From Schauerella fraxinea (GTDB taxonomy: Bacteria > Pseudomonadota > Gammaproteobacteria > Burkholderiales > Burkholderiaceae_B), in contig JAVDKL010000002.1 of NCBI GenBank assembly GCA_030849965.1, positions 744,001 to 808,000 on the forward strand: a stretch of DNA of 64,000 nucleotides, in the 5' to 3' direction. The stretch's first letter is position 1. Every line of letters begins with the position of its first letter. Position numbers and translations under genes: made by a program. The notes beneath the pieces are model-generated. The model did not search any database. It was not told the origin of the DNA and saw only the letters and a list, made by a program, of their open reading frames with translations. Below are positions 1-7,679 of the stretch, piece after piece.

Positions 1-1
1 G

Positions 2-457
2 ACCTGGAAGCCGTTCCATGATCGAATTTCAATGGTTCACAATTCGGTGCCTGTCGGTTATTTTGGCGTTTTTCACGCCATCGCAGACATCTTTGTAGCT
101 TTAGGCGAGGGAGGGGTTTTCACCGACAGCTCCTTCATCCCTGACGGAAGCGTGGGCTCGCATTGGTCTAAGCATTGGGTGAGGATTGGTGGCGACAACC
201 AGTTCGGATGCCGCATTCACTATCCTCGTAGCTATCCCCCGGATTTCCCGCAAGCAATGTCCAATCCACAAGAGGCTTGGGCTTATCCCGAGATGTCGCT
301 TGGCGAGTTTCATCGGTGGCGCCGTGAAGATTACGTCGGTAAGGGCGCTCTGAAAACCTACTTAACCTCTAAAGAGCGACAAAAGGGGCTGCCGGTCGGG
401 TTCGCTGAAAAGGCAGTTGCAGCGCTCTCGCCACCTGCTCCTCGCGCCCTCGGTTAG
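2..457 (+). CDS. Unrecognised protein, C-terminal part (5' end outside window)
   Basis: The reading frame is open to the left edge of the window, so the in-frame ATG at 32 is probably internal and the gene starts upstream. At least 151 residues are visible, rich in aromatic residues (WKPFHDR, VGYFGVF, GSHWSKHW, GEFHRWRRE). The pattern faintly recalls the C-terminal part of phage-encoded BstA-like proteins, but I cannot confirm this. No membrane segment or signal peptide is seen. A rho-independent terminator follows about 20 bp after the stop, supporting a real gene end here. Confidence 0.5.
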   Translation, partial: TWKPFHDRISMVHNSVPVGYFGVFHAIADIFVALGEGGVFTDSSFIPDGSVGSHWSKHWVRIGGDNQFGCRIHYPRSYPPDFPQAMSNPQEAWAYPEMSLGEFHRWRREDYVGKGALKTYLTSKERQKGLPVGFAEKAVAALSPPAPRALG

Positions 458-476
458 TAGCAACTAGTTAGTCGAA

Positions 477-501
477 GCCCGCCATAGCGCGGGTTTTTTT
501 G
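477..501 (+). terminator. Rho-independent terminator
   Basis: A short GC stem (CCCGC pairing with GCGGG, six-base loop) is followed at once by seven T residues. It lies just downstream of the partial gene ending at 457 and before the convergent SRAP gene ending at 521. Confidence 0.75.
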
Positions 502-520
502 TCTGTCCGATAAGCGGCTA

Positions 521-1192
521 CTAGCTCAACAATTCTTCCATTGCATCCGGCATCTGGTACCGCGAGCTACCGACCTCGGCGCGCACTTTGTGCCAGCGGT
601 ATGCATCAGGGGGCAGGGCGGCCGCAATAATTTCGCGCGCTTGCTCGGCCGTGGTGGCCGGGTCTGCCCATTGACGCGCAAGCGCCGGCGGCAGCACGAC
701 TGGGCGGCGGTCGTGGATGTCGACCATCCCGCCGGCTGAGTCGTCGGTCACAATCGCCATGCCGTGTTCGGCGTCGGTCTCGGCACCTGGGCGCCACGCG
801 CAGATCGCCGCCATCATGATTGGCTCATCAGCTTCGGAATGGATGAACCAGGGCTGCTTACTGCCTTTTTCGCCCGTCCATTCGTACCAGCCGTCGGCTG
901 GTACCAGCATGCGGCCGTGTTCAAACGGGCCACGCCAGAATGATTTCTTGGGATCGAGAATGGTGTCCAGGCGCGCGTTGCTCACCGGGGCGCGATTGAA
1001 CCACATCGGTTTGTAGCCCCAGAAAAGCTGTGTCGCCTCAGGGTCGCCGGTCAAGCAGTGGAACGCCAGCGGCTTCGTGCCTGGCGGCACGGTGTAGCGC
1101 GGGCCCAGTGCGTCAGGCAGGCTGTATGAGTTCCACGCGATCGTTTCCAGATAGTCGGCGACGGCGCGAGATTGGGCGATGCGTCCACACAT
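521..1192 (-). CDS. SRAP-domain protein (HMCES/YedK family)
   Basis: A 223-residue SOS-response-associated peptidase-fold protein. Known members form a thiazolidine crosslink between their N-terminal cysteine and abasic sites in single-stranded DNA, protecting them. The sequence starts MCGR, giving the obligatory Cys2 after Met removal, which fixes the start. The other active-site elements are present: NARLDT (Asn), DGWYEW (Glu) and DIHDRRPVVL (His). Length is normal. The start lies 2 bp after the stop of the response-regulator gene at 1195, so the two are probably co-transcribed. A second, diverged SRAP protein is encoded at 13025-13672. Confidence 0.93.
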   Translation of the reverse strand: MCGRIAQSRAVADYLETIAWNSYSLPDALGPRYTVPPGTKPLAFHCLTGDPEATQLFWGYKPMWFNRAPVSNARLDTILDPKKSFWRGPFEHGRMLVPADGWYEWTGEKGSKQPWFIHSEADEPIMMAAICAWRPGAETDAEHGMAIVTDDSAGGMVDIHDRRPVVLPPALARQWADPATTAEQAREIIAAALPPDAYRWHKVRAEVGSSRYQMPDAMEELLS

Positions 1193-1194
1193 TT

Positions 1195-1605
1195 CTAGCT
1201 ACCGCACTCGCTCGATCGCTGTGTAGCGGAGCCTTGATACAGCGTTCCAACTGCAACCCGCAGATCGTTCAGAGTGTAGGGCTTGCTCAAGAAGAGGGAT
1301 TTAATGGGAAGAGCCCAATCTCCGCCGTAGATCTTCGACGCGTAACCACTGACGTAAATGATCGGCAACTTCATGTGTAGACCCCGGGCGGCGCCTGCAA
1401 GGCGGAAGCCGTCAAGCCGAGGCATTTGGATGTCAGTAATCATCAGGTCAAGATGTCCTTGCCGAGCAATCCAATCGAGCGCTTCAAATGGACAAGTTGC
1501 GATCTTCACCTGGAAGCCCAATTCGTCTAACCGATCGGCAGTCAAGTCAGCGATGAGCGCCTCATCATCCACTACGAGTGCAAGTGGCTTTGGACAAGAT
1601 TGCAT
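1195..1605 (-). CDS. Single-domain response regulator (REC only)
   Basis: A 136-residue receiver domain with no output domain. The acidic pair is in LVVDDEA, the phospho-acceptor Asp in MITDIQMPRLDG, the switch Ser in YVSGYAS and the Lys in FLSKPYT. The start is the Met of MQSCPKP; the frame extends upstream but without domain sequence. It could act as a phosphate shuttle or by protein contact. Its stop is 2 bp from the SRAP start, an unusual pairing of phosphotransfer with DNA-lesion protection. No cognate histidine kinase is adjacent; the nearest are those of the stressosome operon beyond 7.6 kb. Confidence 0.85.
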   Translation of the reverse strand: MQSCPKPLALVVDDEALIADLTADRLDELGFQVKIATCPFEALDWIARQGHLDLMITDIQMPRLDGFRLAGAARGLHMKLPIIYVSGYASKIYGGDWALPIKSLFLSKPYTLNDLRVAVGTLYQGSATQRSSECGS

Positions 1606-1831
1606 AATATTTAGGGCCAGTGAATCGAGCCCGAGACGTAAAAATCTGCAGACTGACCACGGGTTCGTCCGCCAGTTGCTCTTTTTGGTGCGATCAGGAG
1701 GGCACTTCAACACCCCGAAGCCACCTTCTCAGCAATTCCGCGGCCCGCTTACTTTTATGTACAATCGACCGTGCTGCCGCATCGTCGAAATGCACCATCA
1801 AGTAGTCCCTTCCACAACGGATACGCTCGCT

Positions 1832-2134
1832 ATGAACGAGATGTTTTGGCTGACTGCCGTGTCAATTTGGGCGGTAGGAATGGTGTTGGCTTGTATGCAC
1901 TTTCGTCGCTGCGATCGTCTTGAGCATTCAATTGCGCGGTCGAAGCGGCGGGGCGAAAAAATGGTTGATGGCAGTGGTCCCTATTTTGTGCGCTACGCTT
2001 GGTCTCGAATGATCTGGATTGAACGCTTCCCATCTCGCCGTGCGAAGCGCTCCCGCCAACGCCAACTCGATGCAATGGACGATGTTTACATCCTGGCGCA
2101 CGGAACGACGAAGCCATTCGGTTGGCACTGGTGA
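1832..2134 (+). CDS. Hypothetical small membrane-anchored protein
   Basis: A 100-residue frame starting MNEMFW. Residues about 4-22 form one hydrophobic helix, followed by a basic tail rich in Arg, Lys and Trp, the layout of a single-pass inner-membrane protein with a cytoplasmic basic domain. I recognise no family. The frame is open further upstream, but that part is antisense to the response regulator and looks non-coding. No good ribosome binding site is visible, so the call is tentative. Confidence 0.4.
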   Translation: MNEMFWLTAVSIWAVGMVLACMHFRRCDRLEHSIARSKRRGEKMVDGSGPYFVRYAWSRMIWIERFPSRRAKRSRQRQLDAMDDVYILAHGTTKPFGWHW

Positions 2135-2223
2135 AGCGCACCTCCAGCTTCGCCCCACACTCCTAGCTCGGCTGACGATATTTTAACGTGCAAAGCAAGT
2201 CGCCAACCCCGTGCATTCAAGCG

Positions 2224-2454
2224 TCACAGCGGCCCATCCGACGAAGTTTTGACCTTGCTCCATCGCTTCAGTGCCGCCTCACGCGCCGTCGTAGGAGTGA
2301 ATTCATGCGCCAAGCCCATTGCATGGGCGGTGGTTCCGCCTTGCGATGAAATCCGCGCAAGCTTCTTTGGGGCGACAACTGCAAACCCCCTTGAGCGAGT
2401 AGCGATTTTCGGCTGTTCGTCGGACGAAGGACTCGCCTGCTTACTGTTTTTCAT
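2224..2454 (-). CDS. KGG-motif stress-induced protein
   Basis: A 76-residue hydrophilic, basic protein. Its second half (GFAVVAPKKLARISSQGGTT, then AHAMGLAHEFT and AREA) follows the repeat of the KGG family (general stress protein GsiB/YciG-like), where small Gly/Lys-rich units recur. Such proteins are usually induced by stress and are thought to be disordered. Two upstream Met codons exist; the start at 2454 (MKNSKQ) is chosen because GGGAG stands six bases before it. It lies downstream of, and in the same direction as, the SOS-promoter gene at 2512-2736. Confidence 0.7.
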   Translation of the reverse strand: MKNSKQASPSSDEQPKIATRSRGFAVVAPKKLARISSQGGTTAHAMGLAHEFTPTTAREAALKRWSKVKTSSDGPL

Positions 2455-2511
2455 CAGCATCTCCCATTTGACGCGCCGACATCGCATCTTTTATTCCTGA
2501 TCTTCTAGGCG

Positions 2512-2736
2512 TCAGGATTCAACGCGCTCAGCACGACACGCAAGCCAGAAAACGTTGCTGTACTTGCCTTTTTTCACCTTTTGCGGCTTGTAGAAGATCC
2601 GCACGCGCCCAGCGTGGCCTGCATCGATCTCAGCCACATATTCGCGATCCCCGGCCAATTCCGCAAAGGGAAGGTCCTTTGATGCTTAGGACACGTATTC
2701 GCCCGGGACTCGGCCCAAAATTCCGTTTTCTGACAT
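2512..2736 (-). pseudogene. Small SOS-controlled gene with an in-frame stop
   Basis: Reading from an ATG at 2736 gives MSENGILGRVPGEYVS, then TAA at codon 17, then 57 further codons in the same frame ending RAERVES and TGA at 2512. The part after the stop is clearly protein-like (FAELAGDREYVAEIDAG; RVRIFYKPQKVKKG; YSNVFWLACRAE) and has no good internal start. A GAGG ribosome site precedes the ATG, and a LexA box with sigma-70 elements sits just upstream. The simplest reading is a conserved SOS gene of about 74 residues inactivated by a nonsense mutation; readthrough or a sequencing error are alternatives. I do not recognise the family. Confidence 0.65.
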
Positions 2737-2746
2737 GGCAGCCTCA

Positions 2747-2762
2747 CTGTATGGATATACAG
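2747..2762 (-). promoter_or_regulatory. LexA-binding site (SOS box)
   Basis: CTGTATGGATATACAG on the plus strand fits the CTG-N10-CAG SOS-box consensus with an AT-rich centre. It starts ten bases upstream of the minus-strand ATG at 2736 and overlaps the -10 element of the promoter at 2761-2789, the usual geometry for LexA repression. Confidence 0.85.
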
Positions 2763-2789
2763 TATATGCGGTGCCCGTTTTGTGTCCAA
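2761..2789 (-). promoter_or_regulatory. Sigma-70 promoter of the SOS gene
   Basis: On the minus strand TTGGAC and TATACT are separated by exactly 17 bp, close to the -35/-10 consensus. The -10 hexamer overlaps the first bases of the LexA box, so repression by LexA is expected. It reads toward the gene at 2512-2736 and perhaps on into the KGG gene. Confidence 0.75.
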
Positions 2790-4039
2790 AGTAGGTCGTT
2801 TTACGTTGAAAAAGGTACAATTCAACGCTTGCGCTTGGCGTGGCTGGCACTGCAAGTTGTTGAAGTTAAAGGGTTTGTTGTATTGCCGTTTTAAAGCATC
2901 TTGGAATCATAATCCGAAGGTTCCCCTGTTTGAGTCTGGAGGCGCCAGCAAGATTTGGACGTCGGAAACTCAATGCTTGAGCGGGTTCCCTTAATTTTTT
3001 TTGCATTTGTGGTGCATTTACGGTTGGCTGCTCTTTGTCCGAATTAGGTTGCACTTCGGTGGCAATGAGTCCATCGACGCTCCCGCTCGCAGTCGTGACG
3101 GTGAGCAGAATCTCAGCGACATTGCGGAACTAGCTAGTTCTGCGCCAAGGTCCATTGTGCGCCTCTGCTAGAGTCGATCACGCTCGCGCCCGAATCTAAA
3201 GGGCTTTTATCGACCAAGAGACTTCAAAATTTCATGGAGCTGAGTCATCTCGGAACCGACATTCCACTGTGAAAATGGAGCGACCGGAAACATCGGTTGG
3301 AAATGCGTACGCAGGGCAGGCTACTGCCGTGCAATGCCAATCAACTCAGCCATAGAGCGTGCTTTTGTAAATCCAGCCAGACTGTTGGAGCTTTACCCTG
3401 AGTAAGCTTCCATCCGCCACGAGGCATCTGTTCGTAAGCCAAGCTTTCGCATGCGAAAGTTCCATACTTCGAGGCATATCGCCGTTTCCCATGAAAAAAA
3501 CTTGGACTGAATTGCTGCCCCTCACGTCAGCCACAGGCTAGTGTGCGTTAGCTGTCCAGAAACTTGGGGGGTGGCGCAACTCCACTGCCGCTGCTGCTGC
3601 AGTGGGTCGCTGGTACCCATTCAGATGAGTATCGAGTCCTCGCTCAGTCTAATTCCGTGTCTGGCGGACGGTGTATGTGCCAGCGTTAACTCTATGAAAT
3701 GGGCACACCAACCGTACTCTCGGGCACCAAATTGCCGAATTATTTCCCAATTGACGTTTACAGCAATAGCCGCCCACAATCTTACATACTTCTGGGTATG
3801 TAAGATTCCGCTCAGAAACTGCGTTTTCGGACCTGTATTCGAACCTCCGCTATGCTGCCTAGCCCCTCTAAGATCCTACAAAGTTGGGAAATTGAGCGCC
3901 GCCCAAGAAGCTATCTCAAGATAGCGCCCGCGCCAGTATCGACAACTGCTATTGCAGTGACCTATTTCGATGGATTACGCCGACCTTGCCGGCTTGGTGC
4001 TACGGTAACGCCTCTCCAGCAACCCTTCGAGATATCCCT
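2790..4039. other. Long stretch without a convincing gene
   Basis: About 1.25 kb that appears more AT-rich than its surroundings. It holds only short frames with non-coding composition. The best is a 62-codon minus-strand frame at 3346-3534 (ending SGWIYKSTLYG), which I would not call a gene. A perfect hairpin at 3778-3807 is the one clear structure. It may be a decayed insertion between the SOS genes and the SDR gene. Confidence 0.5.
3778..3807. repeat. Perfect 12-bp inverted repeat
   Basis: AATCTTACATAC is followed after six bases (TTCTGG) by its exact reverse complement. No T-run follows, so it is not a typical terminator. It could be an operator, an attenuator hairpin or a trace of a mobile element end. 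Confidence 0.8.
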
Positions 4040-4801
4040 ATGAAACCGAATCCGGCGACCGATGATGTGTTGCGGGTCGCGTTGGTGACAGGCTCCACGT
4101 CCGGTATCGGCGCAGCCATTGCGCATGTATTAAGTGAAGCGGGCTATACGTTAATAATTCACTCGAGAAACTCTGCGGAGACCGGGCGCGCGATGGCTGC
4201 CGAAATGAAGCAGGCTATTTACGTTCAAGCTGATCTAGCGCTCGAAGCCGACCGGGTCAGACTTATTAACGAGGCAATCGCGGCATGGGGGCAATTGGAC
4301 GTCTTGGTTAATAATGCCGGCATCAGCAAAGTCATTCCCCACGGCGACCTTGCCGCGGCTAATTCGGCCGTTTGGCACGAACTTAACGAGGTCAATGTGG
4401 TGGCGCCGTTCCACCTCGTCGCATTGGCCGAGTCGGCGTTGCGCGATGCTGCCCGTCACCGTCGGGCAGGGTGCGTCGTAAATATCAGTTCGCATGCCGG
4501 CATCCGTCCCAAAGGTGCATCGATTCCCTATGCGGTAAGCAAAGCAGCGCTGAATCATATGACCCGCTTGCTCGCGGTATCACTTGGGCCAGACATTCGC
4601 GTCAATGCTGTAGCCCCTGGTTTGGTCGACACACCGATGACCGCGGATTGGACCAGTGCACAGGCGTTGTGGCGCACTCGTGCCCCGATGCGCAGGGCCG
4701 CCAGCCCCAACGACATCGCTAAAGCTGTCGCCTTGCTGGTCGAATCAGATTACTTGACCGGCGAGATACTCCTGTCAGACGGCGGATTGAATCTGACGTA
4801 G
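4040..4801 (+). CDS. Short-chain dehydrogenase/reductase (FabG-like)
   Basis: A 253-residue classical SDR. The Rossmann signature TGSTSGIG is at residues about 14-21, NNAG near 92-95, the catalytic Ser in NISSHAG and the YAVSK pair further on. A NAD(P)-dependent reduction of a carbonyl or oxidation of an alcohol is expected; the substrate is unknown. ATG at 4040 starts just before the Rossmann fold; an upstream in-frame ATG at 3986 would add an unlikely Cys/Trp-containing leader. It precedes the stressosome operon by 235 bp and is probably transcribed separately. Confidence 0.88.
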   Translation: MKPNPATDDVLRVALVTGSTSGIGAAIAHVLSEAGYTLIIHSRNSAETGRAMAAEMKQAIYVQADLALEADRVRLINEAIAAWGQLDVLVNNAGISKVIPHGDLAAANSAVWHELNEVNVVAPFHLVALAESALRDAARHRRAGCVVNISSHAGIRPKGASIPYAVSKAALNHMTRLLAVSLGPDIRVNAVAPGLVDTPMTADWTSAQALWRTRAPMRRAASPNDIAKAVALLVESDYLTGEILLSDGGLNLT

Positions 4802-5036
4802 GTTCGCCTGTGCCGGTGGATAAGGGGAAGGCAGGGTCACCTTGTTTCGCGGACTTGCCCGAACATGGCCATTTCCCCTAAGAATCACCATGCTGTTGCA
4901 ATGCTGCAATCTTGAGCCGCGTCATATTGAATTTCACGCGCGGTATACCAAGGTTCTGCTAAGCTCACGCGCCTGCCAAACATAGTTTTACATTTGGAAT
5001 GACGGGTGACCTGCCCGGTCCAATTCGAGAGAATTC

Positions 5037-5885
5037 ATGATGAATGAAAATCAAGTCCTTTCAGCAGTGTTGAAAGAAAATGCAGACAGCCTGATCGATT
5101 CCTGGCTGTACGATCTCGAATTGCTCGACGCCAGCGAGCGTCGCGCCGTGGCGACCGAGGCTCGCGATATCCTGCGTGCCCTCGATACTGCTGTCCAGGG
5201 CGGCAACGAAACTGCGACGCTGAAAGGGGCCGCCGGCTGGGCGCCGATGCGTGACCGCCTTGCCGCGCTGTCGAAATCCCGTGCCGCGAAAGGGCAGTCG
5301 GCGGGCGACACCAGCCATTTTCTGCTGGCGCTCAAAAAGCCGCTTTTCAATATCACCCAGCAACTCCTGGCATCCAAGCCGGGTGAGCTGGCTGACGCAC
5401 TGCTGGTCATGTCGACCGCCGTCGATCGGTTAGCGCAGCACACCGTGACGGTGTACCAAATGGCCCGCGAAGACGTGATCCGCCGTCAGCAGGAAGAGTT
5501 GCTGGAACTGTCGACGCCGGTGGTGAAGCTCTGGGATGGCGTGCTGGCCGTGCCGATGATTGGCGTGCTCGACAGCAATCGCACCCAGATCGTGATGGAA
5601 ACACTGCTCCAGAGCATCGTCGATACCGGCGCGGACATCGCCATCATCGACATCACGGGCGTACCCACGGTCGATACCCTGGTTGCCCAACATCTATTGA
5701 AGACCGTGACAGCCATTCGCCTGATGGGTGCGGAATGCATTATCAGCGGTATTCGCCCGCAGATTGCGCAGACGATCGTGCATCTGGGCATCGATTTGCA
5801 AGGCATCACCACGAAAGCCACGTTGGCCGACGCGCTGGCGCTGGCGTTGCGCCAGAACGGCTGGCGCGTTTCCCGGGAAGCCTGA
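5037..5885 (+). CDS. rsbR: RsbR-type stressosome sensor/scaffold protein
   Basis: A 282-residue protein with a helical N-terminal sensor-like domain (about 1-150, RsbRD_N type) and a C-terminal STAS domain (about 165-275). With RsbS it should build the stressosome core that captures RsbT until stress leads to phosphorylation. Candidate phospho-threonines are T214 in PTVDT and T246 in IAQT, which I align from memory with the two sites of Bacillus RsbR. Two adjacent ATG codons exist; GAGAG precedes the first. It is the first gene of a tightly packed operon and rsbS begins five bases after its stop. Confidence 0.9.
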   Translation: MMNENQVLSAVLKENADSLIDSWLYDLELLDASERRAVATEARDILRALDTAVQGGNETATLKGAAGWAPMRDRLAALSKSRAAKGQSAGDTSHFLLALKKPLFNITQQLLASKPGELADALLVMSTAVDRLAQHTVTVYQMAREDVIRRQQEELLELSTPVVKLWDGVLAVPMIGVLDSNRTQIVMETLLQSIVDTGADIAIIDITGVPTVDTLVAQHLLKTVTAIRLMGAECIISGIRPQIAQTIVHLGIDLQGITTKATLADALALALRQNGWRVSREA

Positions 5886-5890
5886 TCATC

Positions 5891-6265
5891 ATGGACCGCA
5901 TTCCAATTCTTCGCATGGGCGCAACCCTGCTGGTGACCATCCAGGTCGACATGCAGGATCAGACGGCGCTGGCCTTGCAGGATGACCTGGCGGCGCAGAT
6001 CATCAAAACCGGCGCCGATGGCGTGATGATCGACATCTCGGCGATGGAAATGGTCGATTCGTTCGTTGGCCGAATGCTGACGAACATTTCGAGCATTGCG
6101 CGCATTCTTTCGGCCGCAACGGTGGTCGTCGGCATGCAGCCCGCCGTGGCGATTACGCTCGTCGAACTTGGGCTTTCGCTGGATGGCGTGCGCACGGCGC
6201 TCAACGTCGAGCGCGGCATGGCCATGCTGGAAAAGTCCCGTCAGGGGAATGATCTTGGCCGTTGA
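5891..6265 (+). CDS. rsbS: RsbS-type stressosome STAS protein
   Basis: A 124-residue single STAS domain, normal for RsbS. The phosphorylatable serine is kept in MEMVDSF (S57, equivalent to S59 of Bacillus RsbS). It opens with IPILRMGATLLVTIQ as in the family. It should form the stressosome core with RsbR and hold the kinase RsbT. The start is the ATG right after rsbR; the longer frame upstream runs antiphase inside rsbR and is not coding. It overlaps rsbT by 17 bp. Confidence 0.93.
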   Translation: MDRIPILRMGATLLVTIQVDMQDQTALALQDDLAAQIIKTGADGVMIDISAMEMVDSFVGRMLTNISSIARILSAATVVVGMQPAVAITLVELGLSLDGVRTALNVERGMAMLEKSRQGNDLGR

Positions 6266-6659
6266 GCCTACGGGTACGCTTCCCTTGCAGTCCGAGCAGC
6301 ACATCGTCGCCAGCCGTCAGATGGTGCGCACGCTGTGCCAGGACCTGAAGCTTTCTCTGGTCGACCTCACGAAAATGGTGACGGCGGCGAGCGAACTGTC
6401 ACGCAATACGCTCATCCACGGTGGCGGCGGGCAGATGCGTTGGGAGTTCGTCGAACGCAACGCGCGTCGAGGTCTGCAATTGCACTTTGAAGATCAAGGG
6501 CCGGGCATTGCCGACCTGACGCTCGCCATGTCGGACGGCTGGACGAGCGGCAGCGGCATGGGCCTTGGCCTTCCAGGCAGCAAGCGTCTGGTGAACGACT
6601 TCGAAGTCGCTTCCACCCCGGGTGTCGGAACTCGCGTGAGCATAACCAAGTGGAAGTGA
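6249..6659 (+). CDS. rsbT: RsbT-type serine/threonine kinase
   Basis: A 136-residue GHKL-type kinase that phosphorylates RsbS and RsbR and, once released, switches on a partner. The N box is ELSRNTLIHG, then FEDQGPGI and the lid SGSGMGLGLPGSKRL. The start overlaps rsbS; ATG at 6249 has AGGGGA very close before it, and a TTG six bases downstream (6255) is better spaced from that site, so the exact start is uncertain. The following gene begins with GTG inside the 3' end of rsbT, which suggests translational coupling. Confidence 0.92.
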   Translation: MILAVEPTGTLPLQSEQHIVASRQMVRTLCQDLKLSLVDLTKMVTAASELSRNTLIHGGGGQMRWEFVERNARRGLQLHFEDQGPGIADLTLAMSDGWTSGSGMGLGLPGSKRLVNDFEVASTPGVGTRVSITKWK

Positions 6660-7669
6660 TCCGCGGCTGGACGCATACGGCTTTTCCGATCGAAGACGAG
6701 AGCCGCATCGGCGAGGCGCGTCGATTTGCCGCGCGCGCGGTTGAGTCATGGCAATGGAGCGCTGACGATGCCGGGCGACTGGCACTGGTCATCACCGAAC
6801 TCGGCACCAATCTGCTGCGCCACGCCGTCAATGGACGACTGTTCATTGCCGCCCGTGCGGACGTGGCTGAAGTCGAGATCCTGTCCATCGATGAGGGGCC
6901 GGGGATGGACGATTTGCCCACATGCATGACGGACGGGCATTCATCCGGAAGCACGGCGGGTATCGGGATGGGTGCCGTGAAACGGCTATCCAACGAATTC
7001 GATATCCACACGGCGACGCCTGCGGGAACCGTCATCGTGGCACGGGTGCGTGCGGGCCGGGAGACGGGTCTGTCGGCGACCGCTCCGGTCATGCGGCTCG
7101 GCGCGGTGTGCCTGCCAGCACCCGGAGAAATAGAATGCGGCGACGCCTGGGCCGCAGGCTGGGATGACGCACGCATCGCACTGACGATCGTTGACGGACT
7201 AGGCCACGGTCCCGAGGCCGCGAAGGCGTCGTCGGCAGCCGTCGATATCTTTGCTGCGGCGCCCGGTGCGAGCATTCAGGACATCGTCCAGCGCACACAC
7301 ATCGGTCTTCAAGCCACACGCGGCGCCGCGTTGTGCGTCGCCGCCGTCGACATCGCCGCGCGCAAGCTCACTTATGTGGGTGCCGGCAACATCGTCGGGC
7401 GCGTCGTATCCGGCGTATTCGACAAATCCCTCGTCACCCAGCACGGCACGGCCGGCGCGCAGATTCGCAAGCCGGAAAGTGCGGACGTCGACATTCCTGA
7501 GCATGCACTCGTGATCTTTCACAGCGACGGTCTGGCTGCCCGCTGGAAGCCGGAAACGATCCAGCCCCTGCTGCGACGCGATCCGTCCATCATCGCAGCC
7601 GTTCTGCTGCGCGACCACTCTCGCCTGCGCGACGACGCGACCGTCGTTGTGCTGCGCCTGAATGCCTAG
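6650..7669 (+). CDS. RsbT-like ATPase fused to PP2C phosphatase (RsbX-like)
   Basis: A 339-residue two-domain protein. Residues about 1-135 form a second GHKL ATPase (ITELGTNLLRHA; IDEGPGMDDL; STAGIGMGAVKRL), and about 145-339 a SpoIIE/RsbX-type PP2C phosphatase with its metal-binding Asp residues (GEIECGDAW, IVDGLGHG, FHSDGL, RDDATVVVL). The phosphatase part should dephosphorylate RsbR/RsbS to reset the stressosome; in Bacillus RsbX has no ATPase part. GTG start, overlapping rsbT by ten bases; another GTG six bases on would also fit. Putting both activities in one chain is reported in other proteobacterial stressosome operons, to my knowledge. Confidence 0.88.
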   Translation: MEVIRGWTHTAFPIEDESRIGEARRFAARAVESWQWSADDAGRLALVITELGTNLLRHAVNGRLFIAARADVAEVEILSIDEGPGMDDLPTCMTDGHSSGSTAGIGMGAVKRLSNEFDIHTATPAGTVIVARVRAGRETGLSATAPVMRLGAVCLPAPGEIECGDAWAAGWDDARIALTIVDGLGHGPEAAKASSAAVDIFAAAPGASIQDIVQRTHIGLQATRGAALCVAAVDIAARKLTYVGAGNIVGRVVSGVFDKSLVTQHGTAGAQIRKPESADVDIPEHALVIFHSDGLAARWKPETIQPLLRRDPSIIAAVLLRDHSRLRDDATVVVLRLNA

Positions 7670-7679
7670 GACGACCATC

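Noticed and set aside
2782-2994. A plus-strand frame running away from the LexA box
   Set aside because: No ribosome site, and the promoter elements point to the minus strand; composition is not protein-like.
3127-3140. Perfect 14-bp palindrome GAACTAGCTAGTTC
   Set aside because: A few palindromes of this length are expected by chance in 64 kb, and nothing nearby depends on it.
3346-3534. A 62-codon minus-strand frame in the gene desert
   Set aside because: No ribosome site, no family and an ambiguous composition.
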